DNA of 64,000 nucleotides from Delphinapterus leucas (taxonomy: Eukaryota > Chordata > Mammalia > Artiodactyla > Monodontidae). The stretch is from NCBI RefSeq assembly GCF_002288925.2, contig NW_022098021.1, positions 33,796,065-33,860,064 of the forward strand, in the 5' to 3' direction. Shown one piece after another: positions 1-10,784 of this stretch. Within the stretch, counting starts at the first letter, position 1. The number at the start of each line of letters is the position of its first letter. The notes below the pieces were generated by a model. That model had not been told where the DNA came from. It did no database searches and saw nothing but the letters and a program-made list of their open reading frames with translations. The translations under genes and the position numbers were made by a program.

Positions 1-1141
1 TCCCTTTATACCAAATATTAGTTATCACATGGAGGATTTAAAAACTTCTGTCCCTCATGTTGAGTATGGATATTTCTAATACAACACACTTATAAACACA
101 CATAGCTATTTATTTATGTCATTCAGTGTGATACTACTCTGATACTCAGATAATGTACAGGTAGAAGAGTCTATAAATACTACAAAAATATTAAATTATT
201 GCATGTTGTAAAGTACTGTGATGAAGATAAAGGTACTATGATATGATGATGTTGTAGCTGTTAATTCAACAAAAAGTTCAATTTATCTGATTATAATTTA
301 CTACTAAAGCTTTAGCACTCTTTGAAAACCCCCTTTGCTGACAATAACATTAATGCTGACATGAAGAGGACAAGAAGATGAGAAAGGCAATAGGAAAAAA
401 AAGAAGAAAAAGAAAAGGGGATACAAGGGGTTAATTTTATATCTTTTTGACACTGAACTTTGGTGTGATGGATTAGGGTCCTCCAGAAAGTGTCAGGTTG
501 TCCTCCCATTTCATGACTTTCCCCTTATCCCTTCACAAGATTCTTTCCATATCTCTCTTGGGTCTTTAAGATATTCAAACTTATTTATGTAGGATGTTAC
601 AAAGAGACATAGGTTGAAACCAGATTTGTAGTAGAATGTAGATGATTTTAATATTGCCTGCTAGGCTCACCACTTAGATTTGAGTCTGACCACGAGTGTA
701 ATTTAAGTGGAAGCCCAGCCTTTTGCTCTACCTATCAGTCCAGCACACTATTTTCCCCTAGCAATTATTTCTGGTTATATTAGTCTAATAAACAAGTTAA
801 TGGCTTCCTTGGAAAAATTTCTGCCTTTTTTTTTTCTCATGCATTTCTAAGCTTTTAATCTAAAACCAGACAAAGCTTTATTTCCCAGAACTTAGAATTT
901 TATTTTATTTGAATACTGGAGTAGCAAAGTTGCCAATAATTAAGTCAAAGTTGCCAGTAATTAAGTCACCTTTAGCCAACTTGCGATGTTTCTTCCTCTT
1001 ATCAAACTCATCACAACTATTTACTTATTTACTTTTTGTACTTATTTTAGGAAAATTTTAGAAACTCAACCATAAAGTTGGCATGTTGAACAGGAATTAT
1101 ACTTTTGATTTGCCACTTAAGAAAAATTGTTTGTTTTATTT
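1..1141. other. AT-rich non-coding DNA, no gene seen
   Basis: No exon-like frame or recognisable repeat family is visible. There is an A-rich purine patch near 395-420. At 926-967 a 21-bp unit occurs twice in tandem with one mismatch. The short frames here are chance frames with no family resemblance. Confidence 0.6.
926..967. repeat. 21-bp tandem duplication
   Basis: Units 926-946 and 947-967 differ at one of 21 positions (ccaataatt versus ccagtaatt). This is a simple local duplication, probably from replication slippage. Confidence 0.85.
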
Positions 1142-1473
1142 ACTATTTTTGGCTGCATTGGGTCTTCGTTGCTGTGCACGGGCTTTCTCCAGTTGCGGGG
1201 AGCAGAGGTTGCTCTTCATTGCAGTGCGCGGGCTTCTCATTGTGGTGGCTTCTCTTGTTGTGGAGCACAGGCTGTAGGCGTGAAGGCTTCAGCAGTTGTG
1301 GCATGCAGGCTCAGTAGTTGTGGCTCGTGTGCTCTAGAGTGCAGGGTCAGTAGTTGGTGGTGCACGGGCTTAGTTGCTCTGCGGCATGTGGGATCTTCCA
1401 GGACCAGGGCTCAAACCCGTGTCCCCTGCATTGGCAGGTGGATTCTTAATCACTGCACCACCAGGGAAGCCCC
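1142..1473 (-). mobile_element. CHR-1-type SINE, antisense
   Basis: Read on the minus strand, the element opens with the tRNA-derived head (ggcttccctggtggtgcagt) near 1473. It then has the long CHR-1 body with repeated agcccgtgcaccacaac-like blocks. The body is about 330 bp, longer than the roughly 200-bp CHR-2 copies in the window because it keeps the extra internal block. It ends in a decayed A-rich tail near 1142. No clean target-site duplication is visible. Divergence is higher than in the CHR-2 copies, so it is older. It is non-coding; the open frames crossing it are artefacts. Confidence 0.85.
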
Positions 1474-1587
1474 CTGCAACTTATTTTAAATGTAGGAAAA
1501 TAACCTTAATTTTGTAAACTGTGGCACTTTATTTCCTAAGTTTTTCCTCTAGTATATTAAGGAAAAGTATATTTTTAAAATGTACAG

Positions 1588-1813
1588 GGGCTTCCCTGGT
1601 GGCGCAGTGGTTGAGAGTCCGCCTGCCAATGCAGGAGACACGGGTTCATGCTGCGGTCCAGGAAGATCCCACATCCCACATGCCACGGAGAGGTTAGGTC
1701 CGTGAGCCATGGCCGCTGAGCCTGTGCGTCCAGAGCCTGTGCTCCGCAACGGAAGAGGCCACAACAGTGAGATAACCACGTACCGCAAAAAAAAAAAAAA
1801 AAAAAAAAAAAAC

Positions 1814-1841
<28 letters not shown>
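1588..1841 (+). mobile_element. CHR-2-type SINE with intact target-site duplication
   Basis: The head gggcttccctggtggcgcag and the tRNA-like promoter boxes (box A around tggcgcagtgg, box B around gggttcatgc) are present. The CHR-2 body ends at gtaccgc and is followed by about 50 bases of almost pure A, interrupted by caacat. The 11-bp direct repeat aaaatgtacag flanks it at 1577-1587 and 1842-1852 without mismatch. That marks a comparatively recent L1-mediated insertion. Box B carries a change (ttcatgc for ttcgtgc) consistent with CpG decay. Confidence 0.95.
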
Positions 1842-1845
<4 letters not shown>

Positions 1846-1852
1846 TGTACAG

Positions 1853-3338
1853 CATATTTGCAGAGCATAGTTCCATTTAGCTCTTTCATATTTCTTCCCT
1901 GATATCTGGTATCCACCATCTTATTTTTCCTCCACCTTCTCTCAGGCAGCTTATCCTGAGGTCAAACTCTTTCTTGCTATAAGAGAGTCAGCTCTTGAAA
2001 TCAAAGAAACCAGATTCCATTGTTCTTGTAGTCTTTTTTGTATAAAATTTCTGTGCCTTCAAGGTAAATTCATCCACTTGTGACTCACTGTTTCTTAGTA
2101 ATGCACCTTTTAACAAAATCCTTACCAAGTGAAGCCCATGCAGTTTTGGTAGTGACTGCCAGAAAGTTCTGGAGAGAGTAAAAATAGATCATGCCCTTCT
2201 CCAAAAGAAAGTAGTTGTGTAATTATAGGACCATGTTTCTATTTGTGAAATTTTTCTAAAAAATATTGTTCGACTATATATTTAAATAGGATGTAGCATC
2301 TAATACTATATATAAATTCTATATATTTTTCATTTCCATTTTTATATTCTTTGAAACACAAATAAATAGATTATGCTTTTGAAGACCTCTACTTTTATGT
2401 TGTGTTACTACTTTTTTTTTTTTTTTTTTGTCGTGTTACTGTTTAAATGTCACTGGGTGTCTGTATAGTACCTAAAGGAAATGATCTGTTACCAGGAAGA
2501 AGACCAAAAATTGCCTTCAGAAATATCCCAAATCAGCCAAATAATGCAGCATTATTGCAGAAAGAGAGTAAAATGCTACTTCCATTTTTTTAAAAAATCT
2601 TCCAAATCTTAACTATTATTCATTGGCATCTCTGCTTAATAAATAATAAATCTTTTTAAAATCATTTGTCTCCATGCTGTTTGGAGACACTGTACAAACA
2701 CATTTTTAAGCCTCATTTATTCTTTTTACAGTTCATAATTTTTACATTTGAATGCCAGTGATGTCTCCACTCTTCCCTCCTTTATGGGTTAAAGGTTTCT
2801 GCAAGTTTTAACTTCATTTTTTAAAAGAATTATCCAAACCTAGAAAGGGTCAAACAATTCACTCAATTTAATAACTACCTACCATGGATTACTATTAAAG
2901 AATTATACTTTATTTTTCATTAAAGATAAAAAGTCAAGAAATGTTGAAGCAAAAGAGAAAAGATTTTATATGTGAAAGACAAGGTTACTAGCAGCACTGG
3001 GTATTTATTATTCACGAGAGGTTAGTGGGTAAAGGAAAGATAGTGTGGCTATACTTAGCCTCAGCTAACCCTAGTGAGCCATGGGCTTAATGTTATCCCT
3101 GAATGTAAGAAGAGACCAGATAGCATACAGATTCATGGTTTTTGTTTTCAAACTAGATGATGTAACTGTTTTTGTTAGTCTTAAGACGGACAATCACTGC
3201 ATATTCATTCTAGTAAGGCCTCCTCTTGCTCCTAGTTTCCACACTGGAGCATTATAAGGTTGATGACAGAGGATGGACTTAAATAATCTATGGTAAAATT
3301 GAACACCAAGAGTTAAAAAAAAAAACAAAACAGAAAAA
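1853..3338. other. AT-rich non-coding DNA
   Basis: No gene or clear repeat family is visible apart from the flanked poly(T) at 2410-2429, listed separately. Confidence 0.5.
2410..2429. repeat. Poly(T) tract flanked by an 11-bp direct repeat
   Basis: A run of 18 T is flanked by gttgtgttact (2399-2409) and gtcgtgttact (2430-2440), which match at 10 of 11 positions. This looks like a target-site duplication around an insertion that kept only its poly(A) tail, in antisense. Confidence 0.6.
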
Positions 3339-3352
3339 CAAAAACTAACCCA

Positions 3353-3556
3353 GGGCTTCCCTGGTGGCGCAGTGGTTGAGAGTCTACCTGCTGATGCAGG
3401 GGACATGGGTTCGTGCCCCGGTCCAGAAAGATCCCACATGCCATGGAGCGGCGAGGCCCGTGAGCCATGACCACTGAGCATGTGCGTCCAGAGCCTGTGC
3501 TCCACAACGGGAGAGGCCACAACAGTGAGAGGCCTGCATACCGCAAAAATCAAAAC
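3353..3556 (+). mobile_element. CHR-2-type SINE
   Basis: A full-length CHR-2 body with head ggcttccctggtggcgcagt and box B gggttcgtgc. The tail is short and A-rich. The flanking direct repeat caaaaactaaccca (3339-3352) versus caaaaactgaccca (3557-3570) has one mismatch in 14, which supports insertion by L1 machinery and some age. Confidence 0.95.
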
Positions 3557-3570
3557 CAAAAACTGACCCA

Positions 3571-4569
3571 AATTCTTCAGTACTTAAATACAGAACTGAG
3601 AGCAAGAGGGAACTAATCAACTCCCTCTTCCATCTTGTAGGCATTCTGCTATGATTCTTGACCAATTAGTGTATGAAAACAAGGTTCATTTAATGTCTTG
3701 GGTGGATGAATCTTTCCCAGGTAGAAATTGCCCCAGTGTTGATCACAAGAAAAATAGATGTAACATAATGGATTCAGGGTCATATCCAAGAGTAGATTTG
3801 TTTTCATGATATGCATGTGACGATTATCTCTCATATGCTTTTTACAGTTGTTTTGTAGGTTGTCAACTTAAAGAAAGATGCACAACATAAGAGTTGTGAG
3901 TTTAAGCTTTATACAGAGTCTTACTGAAGTTTTCTGGAGAAGCCAGAAGCCAGTCTATATATGATTTTTGGATAGGGAATACATCCAGTCAAGCATACAT
4001 CTTGGTAAAAGATTACAGCTAATCACAAATAACAGACATCTTAAGTTAATGATTTTAGTGCTTTCTTATGTATAGGAAGGTTCAAGAATCTGGAGTCATT
4101 GAAATTCTCCTGAGATGTGCTTCTAACAATCTAAGGGCTTGTTTTTCCAAAGCATAGAGCACCTCATCCTGTTGTTTATACTGATTCTTCTCAGGGTGAG
4201 CTGTCAGTGGACAACCTCAACGGGTTATGACTTAACTCTTGTGGAATTGTGTGGTGAGCAATGCTTTTTGTTCTTCTTTTTAACAAAGAAAAAGAAGAAC
4301 TTTGGGATCATTTTATGAGGCCTACCCAGCACTGATGGAAAATTAGCCTCATTTTTGGGCTCAATTTGAAGTTCAAGAATTCATGTAAAACTTTTATTAC
4401 TGTAAGAAGTACTCGTTGATCCTACCCAGAAATCTTAAATAGCATCTATATTTAAAATTATAACAGTAATGATTATTTTATATTTACACAGTAATGTGGC
4501 ATAGAATATATAAAATACCTCTGTGTTATCATTTTCTAAAGTCTATGTTACATAAAGATGAATATTTCT
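3571..4569. other. AT-rich non-coding DNA with one short hairpin
   Basis: No gene seen. At 4270-4300 a 12-base arm gttcttcttttt is followed, after a 7-base loop, by its exact reverse complement. This is a pyrimidine/purine hairpin of unknown role. Confidence 0.5.
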
Positions 4570-4765
4570 TTATGACTTTTCTGTTAACTATTATAAACCT
4601 GTGTGAAAAAACAAGCATTATTATTCTGATAGGGAAAATAAGGCATAGAAAAATGATAATTGACTTGCCTCTGATTACACAGACTAATAACTCATCTGGT
4701 TCTGACTCTGGGTACTGCTCTGATTTCATGATCTTAACTAATACTCTAAGACCTCCAAGGCAGGT
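4570..4765 (+). mobile_element. MIR SINE fossil
   Basis: The core and 3' part of a MIR can be followed: gggaaaataaggcatagaaa, then ttgacttgcctctgattaca, then the tggttctgactctggg and gatcttaac blocks. Divergence is high, as expected for this mammal-wide family. Confidence 0.7.
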
Positions 4766-5754
4766 GGTCATCATTTTATTATTCATTGTTTGGTAATCTT
4801 CTAATTAATGTGTTGACTTGCATGCTTATTCAAATGCTGGGAGGAAGATAGTTTCCATTCTTCATCTTTTCCTCTAATGAATCTTTTCCACCTGGTGCTT
4901 TTTGCTCTTGACAGAATCCTCAGCTTTCTTAAAGAATTGGTGTCTTTTTTGCTTGGGATGTGGGGGGAGGGCAATTACCAAGTGCCCTCTAGGAATTAGT
5001 CTTAGTGTGAACATGGTGGCAGAGGTTGATGACAGATGAAGATGTTATCAGCAGGACAAAGCAAAACAAATAAGACCAAACTCTTTTCTTCATTTAAGGT
5101 GTTTAAATTGTTATGAGAAAAAAAAAGAAATTTCCTCCCTGTAAATCTGAAAGAATTAATTGAAAAATTTTCATAATGATGGACAAGGACTGTTATACTC
5201 TTATTTCTTACATAAGTTTGGCTACTTGCCCTCTGTTGATTTTCTAAGGTACTCACTTTTTGAACTGTTTGCAGGGAGAGATCTCACTAACACATGCTGG
5301 ACAAACCAGTTTTTAGCTTATTTGGTATCTAGAGCATTAAAATGTGACATCTGGAAATTATGATGTTGGGAGCCAGTGGAAGCTAAGTGTTTTTCTTTTT
5401 CAGTTCACTGTTCTGTTATGTTTGGTTAAAATCTGTCTTTATTTCTAGACTTTAGATTGGTTGAGATTCAATGGGCAGTAGATTTTCAAGTTTCTCATTG
5501 ATATGATTTCTCATACAATAGATGTTCTGATGCTCGGTCAATGAACTATTATGCCTTAAGAAATAGTTCATGTTTCTCATATTTATTAGAAATTAACCTA
5601 TTACTTAAGCTCTAGTAAAACTACCAACTACTTCAAAATTTGAAACTTTAAGTTATCAACTTTATTTAGCGTTAAATTTGGAAAATTGTTGCTGTGTTAC
5701 TTTCACAATAGATTTATTTTAGTGTTTGAAAATAACAGTGATTATTTAAATCTT
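4766..5754. other. Non-coding DNA, no recognised element
   Basis: AT-rich sequence with no gene. Short frames on both strands (for example around 5002-5363) show no domain or exon features. Confidence 0.5.
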
Positions 5755-5850
5755 GTCTTTTTAGAGATAATAAATCTCAAAGATATTAATAGTCTTCTCA
5801 AAGTTAAATAGTTGATATCAGAGCCAGACCTAGGGCTTAGTATATCTAAT
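5755..5850 (+). mobile_element. MIR fragment
   Basis: A short 3' MIR piece: agataataaatctcaaaga, then cttctcaaagttaaatagtt and cagagccagacctagggctt. It lines up with the MIR region normally reading gaggaaactgaggc...acacagct...agagccaggattcgaac. Confidence 0.5.
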
Positions 5851-5900
5851 TATACAGGAATTGTCTCCTCAAATACGTTGCATACAGGGTGGTTTTTGGG

Positions 5901-5921
5901 TTTTTTTTTTTTTTTTTTTTT
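5901..5921. repeat. Poly(T) tract
   Basis: Twenty-one consecutive T with no attached SINE or L1 body and no clear flanking duplication. Confidence 0.9.
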
Positions 5922-5949
5922 GGTACACGCATAAGGAAGAGTTGTTTCC

Positions 5950-6065
5950 AATACTCTCTGAATGTCCTTAGGGCAGGGACTGTGTCTTGTTAAATTCTGT
6001 ATACCCAATGCACAAACTTGTGCTTGTCATATAATAGATGATTACTTAATATTTAGTAAAGCCCT
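5950..6065 (+). mobile_element. L2 LINE 3'-end fragment
   Basis: The order cttagggcagggactgtgtc, then tctgtatacccaatgcacaa, then cataatagatgattacttaa follows the L2 3' end (gggcagggactgtgtc...tatccccagtgc...catagtaggtgctcaataaa). Confidence 0.65.
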
Positions 6066-6099
6066 CTTGACACTGTTGAATGTTATTATTAAAATATGT

Positions 6100-6440
6100 T
6101 TTTTAGATTGGCAGTTTCTTATAAAGTTTAGTATGTACCTTCTGTATGATTCAGCAATTCCTCTCTTAGTATTTATCAAAAGAAAAAAAAAAGGAATAAG
6201 AGGTCCACAGAAAGCTTGTACATAAACATTCTTCATAGCTTTAATCATAATAGCTCCAAACTGAAAATAACCCAAATGTTTATCAACAGATGAACGGATA
6301 AACAAATTGTACATTCATATATTCTATATCTTCATTAAAGCAGATGTTTCATGTTGTATACACTTGCTAAAACTCATTGAACTGTATATTAAAAAAAGAG
6401 GCATTTTATTATATGCATATTGAATTTCAATAGAGATGAA
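6100..6440 (+). mobile_element. Old L1 (L1M-type) 3' fragment
   Basis: The plus strand matches the end of L1 ORF2 and its 3' UTR. Visible blocks are atgattcagcaattcctctc, aactgaaaataacccaaatg, tcaacagatgaacggataaa and then aaaactcattgaactgtata with an AT-rich end. Frameshifts and stops interrupt the frame. Divergence is far greater than in the L1s at 15-47 kb, so this is an ancient copy. Confidence 0.75.
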
Positions 6441-6962
6441 ATAAAAATTATAAATGTAATTTTCTATATCTGATTTTAACAAGTGTAAAATTCTATGGAG
6501 TAGTTGATATCAGTATATTAATATCTTCTATTTATATCATAATCTGCAGTTAAATGTGTGAAATCTGTTAACCCAGGCTAGTGAAGACAAGATCTTTTGG
6601 AAATATTCTTTCCAATAAGCTTACTTACACCTAATAAGCACATTATCTGATACATATAAATGAGAAATCAGTATAATGTTTATTTTAAAATATTACTCAT
6701 TGAATCATATACATGGCATCGCTTCTAGTGTGTTCTTGCTTTGATGACTTGCTTAGTTGTTAAATATAGGTAAAGATAGTCACTTTTTCCTTATTTGGGA
6801 GATTATTATCTAAAACTTCAAAGCTTCATATTCCTATATTTTTTAAAGCGGACTCGTTGTCTATGTCATGTGTAGTGCCCCAAATTTCCCTACATAGTGA
6901 ATACAACATTTTCACTTGGATAATGTTAATCTTTCAGGTTTGGAAAGCAAGGAACAAATTAC

Positions 6963-6968
<6 letters not shown>
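6441..6968. other. AT-rich non-coding DNA
   Basis: No gene, SINE or LINE signature is visible between the L1M fragment and the TA microsatellite. Confidence 0.5.

Positions 6969-7000
<32 letters not shown>
6969..7000. repeat. (TA)n microsatellite
   Basis: About 16 uninterrupted TA units, directly abutting the hairpin at 7000-7071. Tracts like this can extrude cruciforms and stall replication. Confidence 0.97.
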
Positions 7001-7003
<3 letters not shown>

Positions 7004-7071
7004 CTTTTAATAACTGGCAATCTCTCACACAGTTTAATATGTGTGAGACATTGCCAGTTATTAAAAGCAAA
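7000..7071. repeat. Near-perfect 30-bp inverted repeat (hairpin)
   Basis: The left arm at 7001-7030 begins ttgcttttaataactggcaa and the right arm at 7041-7070 ends ttgccagttattaaaagcaa. The arms are reverse complements at 29 of 30 positions (the only mismatch is the c in tctctcac versus gtgagaca). One further T-A pair extends the stem to 7000/7071, and the loop is 10 bases (agtttaatat). No flanking TA or other target duplication is evident, and I do not recognise it as a known MITE such as MADE1. It could be a young inverted duplication formed by template switching beside the TA tract, a small fold-back transposon, or a precursor-like RNA hairpin. The structure is certain; the function is unknown. 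Confidence 0.95.
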
Positions 7072-7475
7072 ATTCAGTATGTATTTATCAGTTATATTTA
7101 ACAGAGCACATAAACTAGGAATTGACAACCTTGGTGAGAAACAATAACCCACTTAGAGAATTTATGTTGATAAAAAATACCTCAACAGACAAAGCATGAG
7201 AGGACACAATTTTTCTTTTTAATGTGAATTTTAAAGGTTAATTACATTGTTTGTCTTAGTAAATATTCAAGACTTTATTACTCATAAATACAACCCTTTT
7301 AAGAATAAAGTTCATTCTTACTTCCTGTCTCTGTCATCTTATCTCTGGGTAATAAGCTTTAAAACTTGGTCACCTGCTTTGTAAACTAATGTTTTATTTT
7401 AATTGTTAAAAAAAACAAAAAATGCCATTTCGGATTTAAAGTCTATCCTTTCCAAAAAAACCATGAAATTACCAT
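7072..7475. other. Non-coding DNA, no recognised element
   Basis: AT-rich, no gene signature. Confidence 0.5.
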
Positions 7476-7550
7476 GAAGGGGGAGAAAGAAGAAGAAGAA
7501 GAAAGAGAAGGACAAGGAGAAGAAGGAGAAAGAGAAAAAAAGGAAGAAAG
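7476..7550. repeat. GA-rich purine tract
   Basis: About 75 bases that are almost entirely A and G (repeated agaagaagaa and ggagaa units) with only one C. Long purine tracts of this kind can form triplex DNA. No gene is attached. Confidence 0.9.
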
Positions 7551-7754
7551 CTTTGAATTTTTCTGAAATTCATCAGGTTGGCAGGGCCTGAAAGCAGATT
7601 CAGGACATTACCTGTAATATATAGAGCGGATTAAGCAATTTTCCTCAGTAATGCTTGGCTTCACCCCCTGTGTGCGAACGGATTTTTTCTAGAAGAAGGC
7701 CAATTGAAATCTTCAAACCAGCAGAGTTCCTCTTTTTCTCTATTTCAATTCCTT

Positions 7755-7985
7755 CCGCTCCTGAGAGCCTGTGATATGCCCAGTGCTGTGAGAGACCTCA
7801 GTGTACAAGACATGATTTCTAACCTCAGGCCACTAAAGAACTCACAACGTCTGTTGGAAAAAGGATACAAATACATCATCAGTGTGATAAAAATGATATG
7901 AACGTGAACAGAGTTAGTTATGAGCACAAAGGTGGAAATATTTCATTTGAGGAAGACATGATAGAGCCTTGAAAAGATGAGAAGG
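7755..7985 (-). mobile_element. L2 LINE fragment, antisense
   Basis: In plus orientation it reads like reverse-complemented L2: gtgatatgcccagtgctgtg, aagaactcaca, cagtgtgataaaaatgatat, and gagccttgaaaagatgagaa. The block order fits an antisense L2 3' region. Divergence is high. Confidence 0.55.
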
Positions 7986-8002
7986 TATTCACCTGGCTGG
8001 TT

Positions 8003-9360
8003 CAATCCATTCACTTAATTATTCAACAGAAAATGCTGCACCTCTACTCTGCAATGGCTCCTGTATTTGGCACTGGGCTTGCAGGGTTGATCAAAGACCA
8101 GCATCATTCCTTACTCCCAGGTTAACAGTCACACAAATAAGTACATTTGCACACTGTGGAAGATACTATGTGTGAAAAGTTCAGGGTGTAATGAGAGTAT
8201 ATAGGGGACTCTTTTGGAGGAACCTGGCAAGAGCATGTCAGGAAAGACTCTCTGAGGAAGCGAGTTTGGGGCTGGGATCCAAAGATAATTTGGAGTTAAT
8301 TTAGGCATTGGCAGGGAATGGGGAAGAGTGCACTAGGCACAAAGGCTATGGCAGGTGGGTTCATGGCTTATTCATGCAGTGGGAACAATGTGGTGTGGCT
8401 GGTGAACAGATTGCAGAGGAGAGGAATGTGAGAGGCCAGAGATGGCTTTAGAGAGTAGATCACCAAAAACCCTATGAACTAGTTAAAGATGTTGCACATT
8501 TTCTCAAGAGATTCAAACAGAAGAAATACCTGGACAGATTGCTTTAAAAAATGCTTTTGCTGCAGTTTGAAGAAGCCCCTGTCAGGAAGCTATGGCATTG
8601 CATCCACACGAGAGACTTGAACTAGGTAAAGAGAGAGAGAAATGAGGAACAGATAGATTTAAAATTATGAAGTAAAATAAACAACATTTAGTAATGGATT
8701 GGCTATGGAGAAAGAGGAGAGAGCCAAGGATGACCCATGAGGTTCTGGCTTGAAGAACTGGATGGACCAGGGCACTGTTCAATAGGGAACAGTGGAAGGA
8801 GAACAGATGGGGAGACGCTCAGGGGTTTGGCTTTGAACTGGCTGTTTAGGGTATCTCTGGAACATGCAAGTGAGGACAATGTGAACTGGATATATCAACC
8901 TGGGCCTAAGAGTCCTGGACTACTGTTTTACATGTAAAAGTCACAAAAATATGTCTGGTAACTGAAGACCATGGGATGAGTGGAACTGCACAAGGAGAGT
9001 ATAGAGTGAAAAGAGGAAAGGACAGAAGAATGTGCCTGGAAGGGGATTTGACATCTAAGCATTGTGTTGAGAAAACTGAGTCAGCAAAGAAGAAAGAGAA
9101 GGAGCAGCCAGAAAAATAAGGGACACGCGATATCATAGAAGTTAGCAAGGAGAGTGTTTATACAAAGAATGGTCAAATGGGTTTAGTATTGGTGCCACTC
9201 ATGTAAGATCAGGGCTAAAGATGCCCACTGATTTAAGTCACTTAGAAGTCACAGGTAACCCCATGGAGAATTGTCACAGTAGGGTCATGGGGTTGCAAGC
9301 TAGATAGGAGTGGGTTGAATACTGAAAGGAGATTCAGAAAATTCGCAAAGTAAGTGTTAA
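8003..9360 (-). mobile_element. Long L2-like LINE fossil, antisense
   Basis: It begins with the reverse complement of the L2 end (ttcacttaattattcaacag...ggcactgggcttgcaggg). It then follows the family's usual antisense order: aggaaagactctctgaggaa, agagtgcactaggcacaaag, gaggccagagatggctttag, agagccaaggatgacccatg and ggttctggcttgaagaactg. No reverse-transcriptase frame survives. The family call is from memory of these blocks; a RepeatMasker run would settle the subfamily. Confidence 0.6.
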
Positions 9361-10276
9361 CTAATCTCTAAAAGGATTTGGGTGGGAAGGAATTAGTGTA
9401 AATATGGAGTAAAAGAGAGCTTTTACTAAAATTTTAAGGTGCTTTATAGTTTATGAAATAGGTTCACACATTTCTTCTACTCCTATAATCTGTCCACTTA
9501 CTTCTGGCATTTTGGTATCTTCTTTCTGTTCCTTTCAATTCATACCTTTACTTGTAATACCTAAATGCAACCTTGCCATTGTGTTTACCTAAGACTCCAT
9601 CCCTCCATTTCAGCTTAAATGTTCTATTTTACTTGGTTGCAGCACTTGTGTGTATCTTGTACCTTTGAATATCAATTCGCGGTTTGACCTACTTTTGGCT
9701 TCTGTTTTTCATTCCTTGGTTGACTGAACCCATCAACCATGCCTAGTGCCCCTCCAGGTTTTCCTGGGTCTTTTGTTCTTTGGCACAGTAGCCATGCCAG
9801 CCGAGACACTGAAGTGCATGAATAGACTGTCCCTAATGCTTGACATTCCACAATAAGCGTTTAATAACTTTAGGTAAACGATTGTTCTCTTCCAAAAAAG
9901 TCAAGTATCTCCACAAATGGTAATATATTAAGCTAATCGAGAATCATCACCTTAAACCACTTTATTTCCCCCTTTTAAATGAATGCTAGCCAACCGTACC
10001 TTCCTATAGGTGTTGAGATGCAGAAATAGAATTTTTATCAAGAGAGAAGTTGGAGAGGGTTCAGAGATTTGACTCTGTCACTTCTCTGATACCTCAATAT
10101 CCTTATTGGTAAATGAAGGAAATAATTATTGTGTATGCTTTTAAGAAGACTGAGATAAAATTAAACCATAATTAATTAATGATTAATAATTATTATCTGA
10201 AAGTTGAATGGAATTTGATATTTTTTATTGGGTATGGTGATTTATGTCATATTGATGTTATGTTTTCTTTGCTTCC
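9361..10276. other. Non-coding DNA, no confident element
   Basis: There may be a badly decayed old repeat in 9590-9870, but I could not assign a family. No gene seen. Confidence 0.4.
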
Positions 10277-10291
10277 AAAGCTTCTAAATGG

Positions 10292-10519
10292 GGCTTCCCT
10301 GGTGGCACAGTGGTTGAGAGTCTGCCTGCTGATGCAGGGGACGTGGGTTCGTGACCCAGTCCGGGAAGATCCCACATTCTGCAGAGCAGCTACGCCCGTG
10401 AGCCATGGCCGCTGAGCCTGCGCATCCGGAGCCTGTGCTCCGCAATGGGAGAGGCCACAACAGTGAGAGGCCCATGTACCGCAAAAACAAAAAACAAAAA
10501 ACAACAACAAAAAAAACAC
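10292..10519 (+). mobile_element. CHR-2-type SINE with perfect 15-bp duplication
   Basis: A complete CHR-2 body. Its box B is changed (gggttcgtgacccag), and the A-rich tail contains caaaaaacaaaaaacaacaa. The flanking repeat aaagcttctaaatgg is identical at 10277-10291 and 10520-10534, which marks a comparatively recent insertion. Confidence 0.96.
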
Positions 10520-10784
10520 AAAGCTTCTAAATGGACATTGCAGTCTATTTTGCCAATGTCTTTACCAGTCAGTGTATCTTGCCATATTATGCCATAAGTG
10601 GCATATAAATGGCATAAGCTGAATATAAGACTTCTCCTGAAAGTGTTAGGTCATGTGACAAAATTTCTTGGTAAATTAAATAGAAAGAGATACTTGTTCC
10701 TCCTCAGACCCATGTAATATTGTTCTGACTTTTATAATAATCCATGAAAATAACGTTACTTAAAACAGATGCATTATAATGTAC

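Noticed and set aside
1083..1489. Several overlapping frames with cysteine- and arginine-rich products
   Set aside because: They lie over an antisense CHR-1 SINE; the same peptide-like patterns recur wherever CHR SINEs occur.
1588..1841. tRNA-like A and B boxes as a possible tRNA gene
   Set aside because: The boxes belong to the tRNA-derived head of a CHR-2 SINE with body, poly(A) and target duplication; no cloverleaf tRNA gene is present.
6969..7000. TA repeat as a CRISPR-like or tandem gene feature
   Set aside because: It is a simple dinucleotide microsatellite without spacers.
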